A DNA stretch of 64,000 bases from Streptomyces sp. NRRL B-24484 (lineage in GTDB: Bacteria; Actinomycetota; Actinomycetes; Streptomycetales; Streptomycetaceae). Shown here piece after piece: positions 1-9,600 of the stretch. Numbering within the stretch: position 1 is the first letter of the stretch; the number at the start of each line of letters is the position of its first letter. The notes under the pieces are model-generated. The model saw only the letters and a list, made by a program, of their open reading frames with translations. It was not told where the DNA came from and did not search any database. Both the position numbers and the translations under genes were made by a program. The stretch is taken from positions 1-64,000 of the forward strand of contig NZ_JOAI01000033.1 of NCBI RefSeq assembly GCF_000717715.1. Direction: 5' to 3'.

Positions 1-1023
1 GACCCAGTTGAAGAACTTCACACCGGTCGGGACGGCGATCAGGAAGGTCATGAAGGAGAAGAACGGCAGCAGCACCTGGCCGGTGACGTACATGTGGTGC
101 GCCCAGACGGTGACCGACAGGCCGGCGATCGCGATGGTGGCCGCGATCAGGCCGGAGTAGCCGAACATCGGCTTGCGGCTGAAGACCGGGACGATCTCCG
201 AGACGATCCCGAAGAACGGCAGCGCCAGGATGTAGACCTCAGGGTGGCCGAAGAACCAGAACAGGTGCTGCCACAGCATGGCGCCGCCGTTGGCCGGGTC
301 GAAGACGTGCGCCCCGAACTTGCGGTCCGCCTCCAGCCCGAGCAGCGCGGCAGCCAGCACCGGGAAGACGATCAGCACCAGGACGGCCGTCAGCAGCACG
401 TTCCAGCAGAAGATCGACATCCGGAACATCGTCATGCCGGGTGCGCGCATGCAGATGATTGTGGTGATGAAGTTGACGGCGCCGAGGATGCTGCCGAAGC
501 CGGACAGCGTGACGCCCATGATCCACATGTCGGCGCCGACGCCGGGGGAGTGCACCGCGTCGGAGAGCGGAGCGTAGAGGAACCAGCCGAAGTCGGCGGC
601 GCCCTGCGGGGTGGCGAAACCGGCCGCGGCTATCAGCGAGCCGAACATGAACAGCCAGTAAGACAGCATGTTGAGCCGGGGGAAGGCCACGTCCGGGGCG
701 CCGATCTGCAGCGGCATGATCCAGTTCGCGAAGCCGGTGAACAGCGGCATCGCGAACAGCAGCAGCATGATCGAGCCGTGCATGGTGAACGCCTGGTTGA
801 ACTGCTCGTTCGAGAGGATCTGCGTCCCCGGCCTGGCCAGTTCGGCCCGCATGACGAGCGCGAGCACGCCGCCGATCAGGAAGAAGCCGAACGCGGACCA
901 CAGGTACAGCGTGCCGATGGCCTTGTGGTCGGTGGTGGTCAACCACCGCACCACTGCGGCCCCCGGCCGTCGTCCGCGGGCGGGCCCGCCGGCCGTCCCC
1001 TCCGTCGCCTCGATGGCAGCCAC
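1..1023 (-). CDS. ctaD: cytochrome c oxidase subunit I (aa3 type), 3' end cut by window edge
   Basis: Catalytic heme-copper subunit of the respiratory terminal oxidase in the cytoplasmic membrane. The 341 visible residues begin [10 protein letters not shown], and the [12 protein letters not shown] segment typical of CtaD follows. Hydrophobic helices carry the heme a ligand region (FTMHGSIM) and the Cu-B and crosslink region ([15 protein letters not shown]), then GVSEIVP-like and VWAHHMY segments. The start is GTG at 1023 with GAAGGAGAG about 9 nt upstream. No ATG lies nearby in frame. The C-terminal third and any partner genes fall outside the window. Family assignment is secure from the motifs; the aa3 subtype is inferred from the actinomycete context. 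Confidence 0.96.
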   Translation of the reverse strand, partial: MAAIEATEGTAGGPARGRRPGAAVVRWLTTTDHKAIGTLYLWSAFGFFLIGGVLALVMRAELARPGTQILSNEQFNQAFTMHGSIMLLLFAMPLFTGFANWIMPLQIGAPDVAFPRLNMLSYWLFMFGSLIAAAGFATPQGAADFGWFLYAPLSDAVHSPGVGADMWIMGVTLSGFGSILGAVNFITTIICMRAPGMTMFRMSIFCWNVLLTAVLVLIVFPVLAAALLGLEADRKFGAHVFDPANGGAMLWQHLFWFFGHPEVYILALPFFGIVSEIVPVFSRKPMFGYSGLIAATIAIAGLSVTVWAHHMYVTGQVLLPFFSFMTFLIAVPTGVKFFNWV

Positions 1024-1310
1024 CGGACGCTCTCCTTCGCTTGCTCGCCGAACCCCGGACCGCCGCACGGCGGTTCGGAGTCGGGACGAGCGGGTGCAGG
1101 GGCATCCGGGTCCGCTCCGGCCGGCGGCGCTCCATGCTCCGACGCGCCCGGGCGGGCGCCCCAGGGCCGTTGGTCCCCGGGCCGCGGGGTCCACCGTCCC
1201 CGGCCCGGTGACGTTCGGCTCCGCCGTCCGGCCCAATGCTGCGTATGCGAACCCATGGCGGGCGGGGCCTCGGCCGTCCCCGGGCGGAGGGCCAATCCCC
1301 CGGCGGAGGA

Positions 1311-2003
1311 TCAGTGGCGGTCGGGAGCCCGGTCGGCGGCCACCTGCGTGGCGAGGACTGCGGCCTGCACCCGGCGCTCCACGCCCAGCTTCGCCAGCAG
1401 CCGGGAGACGTGGTTCTTGACGGTCTTCTCGGCCAGGTAGAGCCGCTCGCCGATCTGCCGGTTGGTCAGCCCCTCGCCGACCAGCTGGAGGATCTGCGTC
1501 TCGCGCTCGGTGAGCGCCGGCAGCGGCGACGGCTGCGGGGCGTCCGCCCGGCGGCGCAGCCGGGCCATCAGCCGGCCGGTGGCCCCCGGGTCGAGCAGCG
1601 ACTGCCCGGCGGCCACCGTGCGCACGGCGGAGACCAGGTCGGTGCCGGAGATCTGCTTCAGCACGTACCCGGAGGCACCCGCCATGATGGCGTCGAGCAG
1701 CGCCTCCTCGTCGTCGAAGCTGGTCAGCATCAGGCAGGCCAGCTCCGGCATCCGGGAGCGCAGTTCGCGGCAGACGGTCACGCCGTCGCCGTCCGGCAGC
1801 CGGACGTCGAGGACCGCCACGTCCGGCCGCAGCGCCGGCACCCGGGCGAGGGCCTGTTCGGCGGTGGCGGCCTCCCCCACGATGGTCAGCCCGGGATCGG
1901 AGTCGAGGAGGTCCTGTACGCCCCGGCGCACCACCTCGTGGTCGTCGAGCAGGAAGACCCGTACCGGCCCCTCGGCACCCGTCCGTACCGTGCCGTCGAG
2001 CAT
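1311..2003 (-). CDS. NarL/DevR-family two-component response regulator
   Basis: A 230-residue DNA-binding response regulator. The N-terminal receiver has the acidic pair D20/D21, the phospho-acceptor D66 ([10 protein letters not shown]) and the conserved K116 (YVLKQ). A LuxR-type helix-turn-helix fills residues 164-225 ([20 protein letters not shown]). The layout resembles DevR/DosR more than other NarL members, but that is a resemblance and not a demonstrated role. The ATG at 2003 has AAGGAGAGG 6 nt upstream; the reading frame stays open further upstream but has no ribosome site there. No cognate histidine kinase is adjacent, so this is an orphan regulator within the window. Confidence 0.93.
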   Translation of the reverse strand: MLDGTVRTGAEGPVRVFLLDDHEVVRRGVQDLLDSDPGLTIVGEAATAEQALARVPALRPDVAVLDVRLPDGDGVTVCRELRSRMPELACLMLTSFDDEEALLDAIMAGASGYVLKQISGTDLVSAVRTVAAGQSLLDPGATGRLMARLRRRADAPQPSPLPALTERETQILQLVGEGLTNRQIGERLYLAEKTVKNHVSRLLAKLGVERRVQAAVLATQVAADRAPDRH

Positions 2004-2151
2004 GGCACCTCTCCTTCCGATGCTTCCCGGCCCGGTCCGCCGCGGAGGGGCCACCGCATTCTCCCCGGCCGCCCACGGCCGCCGACAGGGCCGGACGGCC
2101 CTGCTTGCGGCACCCTCCGGCCGGCCCGAGATCGGGGGGGCGCACCCTGCC

Positions 2152-2196
2152 GCGGCGGACGCGGCGGACGCGGCGGACGTGGCGGACGTGGCGGCG
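2152..2196 (+). repeat. five tandem 9-bp repeats ahead of the ABM-like gene
   Basis: Three copies of GCGGCGGAC are followed by GTGGCGGAC and GTGGCGGCG, head to tail and without gaps. They end 25 bp before the ATG at 2222, probably in the untranslated leader or promoter. Confidence 0.85.
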
Positions 2197-2221
2197 CCGG
2201 ACCGAGGAGAGGCTGGATGGG

Positions 2222-2497
2222 ATGGCGGTTCTCGTGGAGGTCGACCTGCCCGGGGCGACCACGGAGCAGTACGAGGAGTTCCGGGAGCGGCTCGCCCGGG
2301 AGGACGGCATCTTCGCCGGCTGCCCGGCCCACGTCGCGGCCGTGACCGGCGACGGCGTCCGGGTCGTCGACCTGTGGGACTCCGCGGAGTCGATGAACCG
2401 TTTCGCGGAGCGGATGCGGGCGCTCGGCATCGGAGTGCCCGGTGTGCCGTACCGCGTGCACGAGGTGCACCGCCACGACCTGTCGCCGCAGGGCTGA
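2222..2497 (+). CDS. small ABM-like (dimeric alpha/beta barrel) protein of unknown function
   Basis: A 91-residue protein beginning [11 protein letters not shown]. Its pattern of a short strand, a helix with [12 protein letters not shown], then strands around [20 protein letters not shown] fits the antibiotic-biosynthesis-monooxygenase-like fold seen in many small actinomycete proteins. No catalytic residues can be named, so an enzymatic role is not claimed. The ATG at 2222 has AGGAGAGG about 10 nt upstream. An in-frame extension back to 2105 would translate the 9-bp tandem repeat into an Arg/Thr/Trp-rich stretch and was rejected. The gene diverges from the response regulator and converges on the LysR gene. 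Confidence 0.7.
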   Translation: MAVLVEVDLPGATTEQYEEFRERLAREDGIFAGCPAHVAAVTGDGVRVVDLWDSAESMNRFAERMRALGIGVPGVPYRVHEVHRHDLSPQG

Positions 2498-2545
2498 CCG
2501 GCCGGCCGTCGGGCCGCGCGCCGCGGCCCGTCCGGTTCCGGTCCG

Positions 2546-3526
2546 TCAGGCCGGGCAGGTCAGCGCGAGCCGGATGGCGTCCGCCAGTCCCTGGCGGTGG
2601 CCCTCGCGGAACTCCTTGGTGCGGGAGGCCAGCAGGGAGACCGTCCACTGCATCCGCGGCACACCGGGGATCGGCGCCAGGCCACCGCCGTACGGCTGGG
2701 CGGCCAGCCCGGTCGGCAGCATCGCGCAGCCGAGCCCGGCCGTCACGGTGGCGTGCACCCCGTCCATCGAGCCGAGTTCGAGGCTCTCCGGCGGTTCGCC
2801 GCCGCGCAGCCGGAGGAACTCCGGCAGCCAGCGCTGCGAGGGGCAGTCCGGGTCGGCCACCACGACCTGGTGGCAGGCGGGCGGCCGCGCCCCGACGCTG
2901 GTGCTGGGGGTGAACTCCAGGTCCTGGACGGGGATCTCGGTCGGTGCCTCGGGCCGCTCGCGGACGGCCGAGGCGCGCTCGGCGAGCACCGCGGTGCGGG
3001 CCCGGTCGGCGGCCCGCCCCGGGGCTCCGCTGAGCACCGGGACGGGTGCCGCGGGTGCCGGCCGGTGCTCGCGGCCGGTCAGCAGGAAGGCACCGTCCAG
3101 ACCGCCGGTCCGCAGTGCCGCATGGATCTCCGCGGTGCCCATCACCCGCAGCGCCAGCTGCACGCCGGGCAGCAGGCGACGGCCGAACTGGGCGATCCTG
3201 GCCAGCTGTTCGCCGTAGGCCAGGGCCGGCACCAGGCCGACCCGCAGCCGCGGCGCGGTGGCCGAGGGCCCCCGCAGTGCCTCCTCCATCTCGCCCACCA
3301 GGGTGAGCAGTTGGCCGGCGTAGCCGCGGAGGGTGGAGCCCGCCGGGGTGAGCCGCACCCCGTTGGGCAGTCGGTGGAAGACCGGAGCGCCCACCTGCCG
3401 CTCCAGGGCGCGCATCTGGGCCGTCACGCTCGACTGGGAGTAGCCCAGCCGGTGGGCGGCGCTGGTGAACGAGCCGGTTCTGATGACCTCGCAGAACGTT
3501 CTCAGGGTCTTGACGTCGATGTCCAC
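2546..3526 (-). CDS. LysR-family transcriptional regulator
   Basis: A 326-residue LysR regulator with a canonical N-terminal winged helix (residues 5-62: [20 protein letters not shown], then [13 protein letters not shown]). An effector-binding domain of two alpha/beta lobes follows. The middle (about 165-215) is rich in Ala/Arg/Pro and reads less like the family than the rest. The ATG at 3526 starts exactly where the family HTH normally begins. It lies downstream of the CMD-family peroxidase gene in the same direction but is separated from it by a terminator-like hairpin, so co-transcription is unlikely. The effector is unknown. Confidence 0.93.
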   Translation of the reverse strand: MDIDVKTLRTFCEVIRTGSFTSAAHRLGYSQSSVTAQMRALERQVGAPVFHRLPNGVRLTPAGSTLRGYAGQLLTLVGEMEEALRGPSATAPRLRVGLVPALAYGEQLARIAQFGRRLLPGVQLALRVMGTAEIHAALRTGGLDGAFLLTGREHRPAPAAPVPVLSGAPGRAADRARTAVLAERASAVRERPEAPTEIPVQDLEFTPSTSVGARPPACHQVVVADPDCPSQRWLPEFLRLRGGEPPESLELGSMDGVHATVTAGLGCAMLPTGLAAQPYGGGLAPIPGVPRMQWTVSLLASRTKEFREGHRQGLADAIRLALTCPA

Positions 3527-3595
3527 TGCTGCTGCTCCCGCATGCCGCCCGGGTGGTGCCGGTGTGGTGGTGGAGGCGGCCGCCGGCGGGCGGCG

Positions 3596-3626
3596 GGGGC
3601 GCCGGAGTGCCGACTCCGGGCGCCCC
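3596..3626 (-). terminator. GC-rich hairpin after the CMD-family gene
   Basis: A 13-pair inverted repeat with one bulged base and a 4-nt loop lies 17 nt beyond the stop of the minus-strand peroxidase gene. There is no U-tract, as is common for actinomycete terminators. Confidence 0.55.
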
Positions 3627-3642
3627 GCGACCGCCGGGGCCG

Positions 3643-4188
3643 TCAGGCCAGGTCGTGGGCGTCGACCAGCGGGAAGTCGAGCTCCGGCTCGGCGACGTGG
3701 TTGAAGAAGTTGGACAGCACGTTCAGCGCGACGTGGCCGACGATCTCGGCGATCTCCGCGTCGGTGACGCCGGCCGCACGGGCCTCGGCCAGCACGGTGT
3801 CGGAGACCCGGCCACCGCTCGCCATGACCTCGCCGGTCAGCTTGAGCACCTGGTCCATGTGCGGGTCGGTGTCGGTGCCGCGGCGGGTGTCGAGCAGCTG
3901 CTCCTGGCTCAGGCCGACCTTGCCGCCGCGCATGGTGTGCGCGGAGACGCAGTAGGTGCAGCTGTTGCGCTGGGCGATGAACAGGGCGAGCTGCTCGCGC
4001 TGCTTGGTGCTGAAGGTGCCGCCGACCAGGGCCTCGCGCATAGCCAGGTAGCCGCGCAGGGCGGCCGGGCCGTTGGCGAGCGCCGCGTACAGGTTCGGGA
4101 CCTTGCCGAGCTGCTTGAGCGTGCTCTCCAGCAGTTCGCGCTGCTCCTCGTTGGCGGTCTCGGTGGTCAGCAGGGGCAGACGGGACAT
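3643..4188 (-). CDS. carboxymuconolactone decarboxylase (AhpD-like) family protein
   Basis: A 181-residue all-helical protein with the AhpD-type redox motif [12 protein letters not shown]77 and C80 form the CxxC, and H84 completes the proton-relay position. Family members reduce peroxides using the cysteine pair; a decarboxylase role would lack the cysteines. The motif therefore favours an alkylhydroperoxidase-like activity in the cytoplasm. The ATG at 4188 has a GAGGAGA-type site. The gene diverges from a TetR regulator across an intergenic region holding at least two matching palindromes, so TetR repression, perhaps relieved by an electrophile or peroxide, is the likely control. The natural substrate cannot be read from sequence. 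Confidence 0.9.
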   Translation of the reverse strand: MSRLPLLTTETANEEQRELLESTLKQLGKVPNLYAALANGPAALRGYLAMREALVGGTFSTKQREQLALFIAQRNSCTYCVSAHTMRGGKVGLSQEQLLDTRRGTDTDPHMDQVLKLTGEVMASGGRVSDTVLAEARAAGVTDAEIAEIVGHVALNVLSNFFNHVAEPELDFPLVDAHDLA

Positions 4189-4214
4189 GGTGTCTCCTCG
4201 GTTGCGGCGGAGAT

Positions 4215-4303
4215 GGAACCGATCGGTACCAAACAGCTAGGACGGTACCGATCGGTACCGACTTTCGTCAACGTCCATCGAAAAATCAGAACCGAGTGGT
4301 ACC
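4215..4303. promoter_or_regulatory. clustered TetR-type operators between the CMD and TetR genes
   Basis: A perfect 18-bp palindrome, CGGTACCGATCGGTACCG, lies at 4243-4260. A one-mismatch copy, GGAACCGATCGGTACC, lies at 4215-4230, and a weaker copy, GAACCGAGTGGTACC, at 4289-4303, just upstream of the TetR start at 4312. The placement on both promoter flanks suggests autoregulation plus control of the peroxidase gene. Confidence 0.75.
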
Positions 4304-4311
4304 GTTTGCGG

Positions 4312-4902
4312 ATGCCGAGCAATGCGAGAGAACGACTCCTCACCGCCGCTGAGCGGCTGTTCTACGAGGAGGGCATCCGCGCGGTCGGGGTCGAGCGGAT
4401 CCTGAGCGAGTCCGGCGTCGGCCGCGCCTCCTTCTACCGGCACTTCCCCAGCAAGGACGACCTGGTCGTCGAGGTGCTCCAGCGCCGCGACGCCGCCTGG
4501 CGCAGCTGGCTGACCGACACCGTCGAAGCCAGCCCGCGCGGCACCGACGACCTCGCGCTCGCGCTCTTCGACGGACTCGCCGAGCGCTTCGCCGCGGCCG
4601 ACTTCCGCGGCTGCGCGTTCATCAACACGATGGTCGAGGAGGCCGACCCGGCCAGCCCCGCGCACCGGGTCGCCGCCGAGCACAAGGAGAAGGTCATCGA
4701 GTACCTGGACGGCCTGCTCGCCGCCGCCGGGTACCGCGGCCACCGCACCCTGGCCGGCCAGCTCGCCCTGCTGGGCGACGGCGCGATCGTCGCCGCGCTC
4801 CGCGAGCGCACCACCGACGCCGCGCCGCGCGCCAGGGCCGTCGCCGAGGCGCTGCTCGCCACCGCCGAGCGCGAGGAGCACCTGCCGCTGCCCGACTGCT
4901 GA
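4312..4902 (+). CDS. TetR/AcrR-family repressor
   Basis: A 196-residue TetR regulator. The N-terminal HTH (residues 1-50) contains RERLLTAAERLFYEEGIRAV and GVGRASFYRHFPSKDDLV. The helical ligand domain includes GCAFINTMVEE and a C-terminal dimerisation region. The ATG at 4312 opens the HTH at the usual distance. It has no clear ribosome site, so a leaderless or near-leaderless transcript is possible. In-frame codons continue upstream through the operator region but give no family-like sequence. Divergent from the CMD-family peroxidase, its probable main target. It converges on the ligase gene with a 28-nt gap. Confidence 0.92.
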   Translation: MPSNARERLLTAAERLFYEEGIRAVGVERILSESGVGRASFYRHFPSKDDLVVEVLQRRDAAWRSWLTDTVEASPRGTDDLALALFDGLAERFAAADFRGCAFINTMVEEADPASPAHRVAAEHKEKVIEYLDGLLAAAGYRGHRTLAGQLALLGDGAIVAALRERTTDAAPRARAVAEALLATAEREEHLPLPDC

Positions 4903-4930
4903 ACGCGGCCGGCCGACCGGGGCATCCCGG

Positions 4931-6637
4931 TCAGCCGTCCGCGAACCGCGCGGCCAGCTCCGCGCGGCGCACCTTGCCGGACCGGGTCCGCGGCAGCTCG
5001 GCCGCGAACTCCAGCCCGCGCGGCACGAACACGGGCGCCAGCCGCTCCGCGGCCCGCGCCAGCAGCTCACCGCGCAACCGGGCCGCCCCGGCCCCGTGCG
5101 GCGGCTCGTGGCGGGTCGTCACCACCGCGTACGGCACCAGCCCGCCGGCCGGGTCCGGACGCGGCACCACGGCCGCGTCCGCGACCTCCGGGTGCGCGCG
5201 CAGCACCGCCTCGATCTCCACCGGCGACACCCGGTGCCCGAACGACTTGAACACCTCGTCCAGCCGGCCGAGCAGCCGGATCGAGCCGTCCGCGCAGCGC
5301 TCGCCGACGTCGCCCGTCCGGTACAGGCCGCCGGCCAGTGCGGCGGCGGTGCGTTCCGGGTCGTCCGCGTAGCCGGCCATCAGGCCGGCCGGGCGCTCGG
5401 AGAGGTCGAGGCAGACCTCGCCCGCCTCGCCCGGGGCACCGGTCGCCGGGTCCCGCAGCACCACCGTCCAGCCGGGCAGCGGGTGCCCCAGCGGCGAGAT
5501 CGGCGCCGGATCGTCCGGGGTGCGGCCGATCAGCGCGGTGGCCTCGGTCTGTCCGTAGCCGTCCCGCACCTGCACCTGCCAGGCCGCGGCCACCGCCGCC
5601 GACACCTCCGCGGTCAACTGCTCGCCCGCCGCGGTGGCCTCGCGCAGCCGCACGGCCGACCGGGTGCGGTGCAGGTGCGGCAGCATCGCCCGCCAGGCGC
5701 TCGGCGGGGCGCAGAAGCTGTCCGCGCCGTGGTCCGCCAGCACCCCGGGCAGCACCTCCGGCGGCAGACCACCGTCCGGCGGCGCCAGCACCACGGCCTC
5801 GGCCGTCCACGGGACGAAGAAGCTGCTCCAGGAGTGCTTCGCCCAGCCCGGGGCGGACAGGTTGAGGTGCCGGTCGCCCGGCCGCAGCCCGTTCCAGTAC
5901 AGGCTCGACAGGTGCCCGACCGGATAGCTGGCATGGGTGTGCTCGACCAGTTTCGGCAGCGAGGTGGTGCCCGAGGTGAAGTAGCAGAACGCCGGATCGG
6001 CGGAGCGCGTCGGGCCGTCCGGCAGGAACGGCACCGGTGCGGAGCGGGTGTCCGGGTAGCGCGTCCAGCCGGCCGCCGGCCGGTCGGTGAGCGCGATCCG
6101 CAGCCCCGGCACCGGCAGGCCGTCCAGCAGCCCGGCCGCCTCCTCGGAGCACAGCACGTGCCGGATCCGGCCGCGCCCGATCCGGTCCGCGGCCTCCTCC
6201 CGGGTCACGTCCTGGTACGAGGGGACCACCACCGCACCCAGCTTCAGACAGCCGAGCAGGCTCTCCCACAGCTCGGCGCGGGTGCCGAGCAGCAGCAGGA
6301 CGCGGTCGCCGCGGCGCACCCCGAGGCCGGCCAGCGCCACCGCGAGGGTGTCCGAGCGGGCCGACAGCCCGTCGTAGGACAGCTCCTCGGCCACGGTCGT
6401 GCGGCCCGCGGCGTCCGGCCGGGAGAGCAGCCGCAGCGCCGGCCGCGGATTGTCCGCGGCGACCACGTCGAACCACTCCAGCGCCCAGTTGAACTCCGCC
6501 GCCCGCGGAGACCGGAACGCGGCGCAGGCCGCCACCCGGTCGCCGCGCAGCTCCAGCAGCAGGTCGCGGGCGGCCCGGTACTCCTCGTGCGCGGCCGTCC
6601 GGCGGTGCGTCCACCAGGCCGCGGGCCGCCCGCTCAC
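4931..6637 (-). CDS. AMP-forming acid:CoA ligase-type adenylating enzyme
   Basis: A 568-residue ANL-superfamily enzyme that activates a carboxylic acid as acyl-AMP, usually for transfer to CoA. Visible core motifs: the phosphate loop YFTSGTTSLPK (glycine to serine change after TSGTT), the adenine region DGYGQTEAT, YRTGDVGERC, LGRLDEVFKSFGHRVSP, and the C-terminal catalytic lysine region PRTRSGKVRR. The length and the NWALEWFD N-terminus resemble acetyl- and medium-chain acyl-CoA synthetases. The start is GTG at 6637, sharing GTGA with the stop of the mutase-oxidoreductase gene, so translation is probably coupled. It is the last gene of the cluster. Its acid may be a product of the upstream mutase or oxidoreductase; that is inference. 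Confidence 0.93.
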   Translation of the reverse strand: MSGRPAAWWTHRRTAAHEEYRAARDLLLELRGDRVAACAAFRSPRAAEFNWALEWFDVVAADNPRPALRLLSRPDAAGRTTVAEELSYDGLSARSDTLAVALAGLGVRRGDRVLLLLGTRAELWESLLGCLKLGAVVVPSYQDVTREEAADRIGRGRIRHVLCSEEAAGLLDGLPVPGLRIALTDRPAAGWTRYPDTRSAPVPFLPDGPTRSADPAFCYFTSGTTSLPKLVEHTHASYPVGHLSSLYWNGLRPGDRHLNLSAPGWAKHSWSSFFVPWTAEAVVLAPPDGGLPPEVLPGVLADHGADSFCAPPSAWRAMLPHLHRTRSAVRLREATAAGEQLTAEVSAAVAAAWQVQVRDGYGQTEATALIGRTPDDPAPISPLGHPLPGWTVVLRDPATGAPGEAGEVCLDLSERPAGLMAGYADDPERTAAALAGGLYRTGDVGERCADGSIRLLGRLDEVFKSFGHRVSPVEIEAVLRAHPEVADAAVVPRPDPAGGLVPYAVVTTRHEPPHGAGAARLRGELLARAAERLAPVFVPRGLEFAAELPRTRSGKVRRAELAARFADG

Positions 6638-9600
6638 CGGGCGGCCCGCCCGGCGAGTGCCCCGGCAGGCTCGGCAGCGGTCTGCCGGGCCCGCGGCGCC
6701 GCCTCGGTCAGCAGGGCCTCGGCGATCGCGTCGGCGTCCCGGGTGAAGGCGCCCCACGGGCCCGGCCGACCGCTGCCGACCTGGGTGAACCAGCGGGTGT
6801 GCTCGCTCGGGATGCCGAGGACGAACATCGTCCGCTCGATCCCGCCGTCCGCCCGCACCGGGTGGAACGGGGTGTCCGTGGTGGCCAGCCCGCCGGTGTC
6901 GAACGCGCCGCCCGCCCAGGAGTTGACGAAGGTGCGGATCACCCCGTCGGCGAGCAGGCCGCGGATCAGCGGGTCGCGGTCCGAGCGCAGGTCGGTGCTG
7001 GGCACCCGGGCGTCGACCAGCGCGTCCAGCCGCACCCGGGAGTCCTCCACCTGGCCGGACTCGACGGTGAAGCAGCCCAGGTCGCGGTCGGCCCGGAATC
7101 GGGCCGCCGGACCGACCGGCTCCACCACCCCCGCCGCCAGCAGCGCCAGGAACTGCTCCGAGCGCTGCGCCGGCGGGCCGGTGGAGATCACCGCGGCGAC
7201 CGGGTTGAAGTCCGCCAGGAAGCGGCGGTGCGAGTCGGGCGTCAGCCCACCGAAGTCGACCACCGAGCGGATGGTCGCCCGGACGTCCCGCAGCACGTCG
7301 CTCGCGGCCTTCACCGGGCCCTCGTAGTTGCCCAGGACGGCGTCCGCGAGGTCCTCGCGCAGCCAGTCGGCCAGCTCCTGCCGGTACTCGGCGGGCGAGG
7401 CGAACCGGCGTCCGGCGAACGGCCGGGCGAGGCGCCACAGCGCGTCCAGCGGCTCGCCGGCCGGCCCGAAGCCCTCCGCCAGCACGGCCAGCGCCGCCGG
7501 GCTCGGCGGCTCCTCCCGGTGGACGGCCGCCGCCAGCTCGCCGAACTCCCGCTCGGCGTCCGGCCCGACGGCGTGCCGCAGCCGGGTGCCGAGCAGCACG
7601 ATGTTCATCTCCGCGAGCAGCCAGGGCAGCACCTGGGACTGGAAGTCCAGCGGCCCCGCGGCACGCATCGCGGCCATCCGCTCCGGGGTGAACAGCCTCG
7701 CCCGATAACGGAATTCGGCGGTCTTCTGGTTCCGGCCGCGGGTCAGCAGCGGGATCCCGCTGCGGGAGGCCGGGACGATCCGCGGCTCGCGGCCGCTGGG
7801 CAGGTAGCGCAGGCCGCCGCCCTCCGCGGGCAGGAACCGGCCGCCGCGGCCCAGCGTCAGCGCCGAGACCACGTCGTAGAAGGTCAGCCCCATGCCCAGG
7901 ACACCGACGGTGGCGCCCGGCGGCACGGCGTCCAGCGGCATCTCGGCCGCCGAGTCGCCGACCACGTACCGCAGCGGCGGGTGCTCCTCGGCGAAGTTCA
8001 GCCACTCGCGCTGCTGCTCGTCCAGCTCGTTGGTGGGGTGGCCGGAGGCCAGCACCAGCCGGTCCACGGTGATCACGTCGCCGCGGTCCAGCCGCACCCG
8101 GTGCACCGGCTCGCCCGTACCGTCCCCGGCCGGGCCGCGGTCGGTGGTCAGCGCCCTGGCCTTCACCGGACGGATCGTCAGCCCCGGCACCCGGGCGTCC
8201 AGCACCAGGCCCAGCACGAACCGCAGGTACCGCCCGTAGACGACGCGCGGCGCGTAGCCCTCCGGGTCGGCGTTCTCCGGGTCGGCGACGGCCCACCACT
8301 CGGCGAGGGTCGGGCCGGCGCCCGGTCTCGCCGGGCCGCCGTCGGACGGCCCCGAGAACATCGTCACCTCGCGCGCCGGGGTGTTCATCAGGAACCACGG
8401 CGACTGCTCCGGCCGCCAGATCCGGCCGGCCCCGATGCAGTACGGGTCCACCGCGGTGACCTCCACCGGCCGGGCCGGCGGCCGCTCGGCGCACCGGGCG
8501 ACCAGCCGCTCCAGGATCGACAGGCCGCGCGGCCCGCCGCCGATCAGACCGATCCGCAGCGGCGTCGGCGCGGCCGGCGCGGCCACCGGCTCCGGGGCCT
8601 CGCGGGCGGCCTCCCGGTCGTGCTGCTCGGCGACCCGGCGGAGCATCAGCGACAGCCGGTTCGAGGTCATCGCCCCGGAACGGCCCACGGTGGCCAGCAG
8701 CGGCATCGCGCCGACCTCGGACCAGCGCAGCCGGCCGTCGTCGCCGATGGTGCCGCGGGCCGCGCCCCGGTTGTCCGGGTGCAGGCAGTACGGGATGTCG
8801 AGGACGCCGCGGTGGAACGCCCGCAGCAGCGCGGTGCCGACGTCGTCGGAGAGCGACAGCACCGCCGTGATCAGCGCCCGCGCCTCCAGCAGCACCTCGC
8901 CGGCCTCGCCGGAGACCTCGCGCGGTGCCTCGGCGAGCTCCCGGCGGGTGCGCCGGGCCTGCGCGGCGGCGGCCCGCAGCGCGGTCAGGTTCTCGGCCAC
9001 GGTCGGGATCCGGTGCGCCTCGGTCTCGGTCTTGACGATGAGGCGCTCGGCGCCGCCGCGGACGGCGAGGTCCGCGCTGCGCTTGAGCAGCAGGCCCGCC
9101 CCGGCCACACTCCGCGGGAAGACGCCCATGTACGTGTAGAGGACGACGTGCCGGTCGACGGTCGGCGGCAGCAGTTCCTCGGCGAGCAGGCGGAGGGCGG
9201 CGAGCGCCTCGACGTCCTGCTGCGGGCTGGTCTGCTGCGCGTAGCTGAGCGAGACGCTGGTCATGCCGTTCTGGGCGAAGAACAGGCACTCCAGCACCGA
9301 CATCGCGACCAGCAGCGACGGCGGGCAGAGCTGCCCCAGCAGACAGCCGCCGAAGGACTCCAGGTGCGCGCGGATCCCGTTGGCGCGGCTCTCCTCGGCG
9401 AGGAAGCGGGTGGCCTCCCGCCAGGCGGCGACCGACTCGGCGAGCGGCGTGCGCCCGTACGGCAGGCAGTACGAGACCGGGCCGCCCTCACTGGTGCCCA
9501 GACCCGCGGCGGCCATCGTGCGGAAGATCGCCCGCGGGTCGGCGGAGCCGTGCCGCACCTGCACCGGCGTGTGCCGGCCGGCCGCGGCGGCGACCTTGGC

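Noticed and set aside
94..1440. Long plus-strand reading frames over ctaD and the following gap
   Set aside because: They are high-GC antisense shadows with Arg/Gln/Asp/Gly-rich, domain-free translations, opposite a clear CtaD frame.
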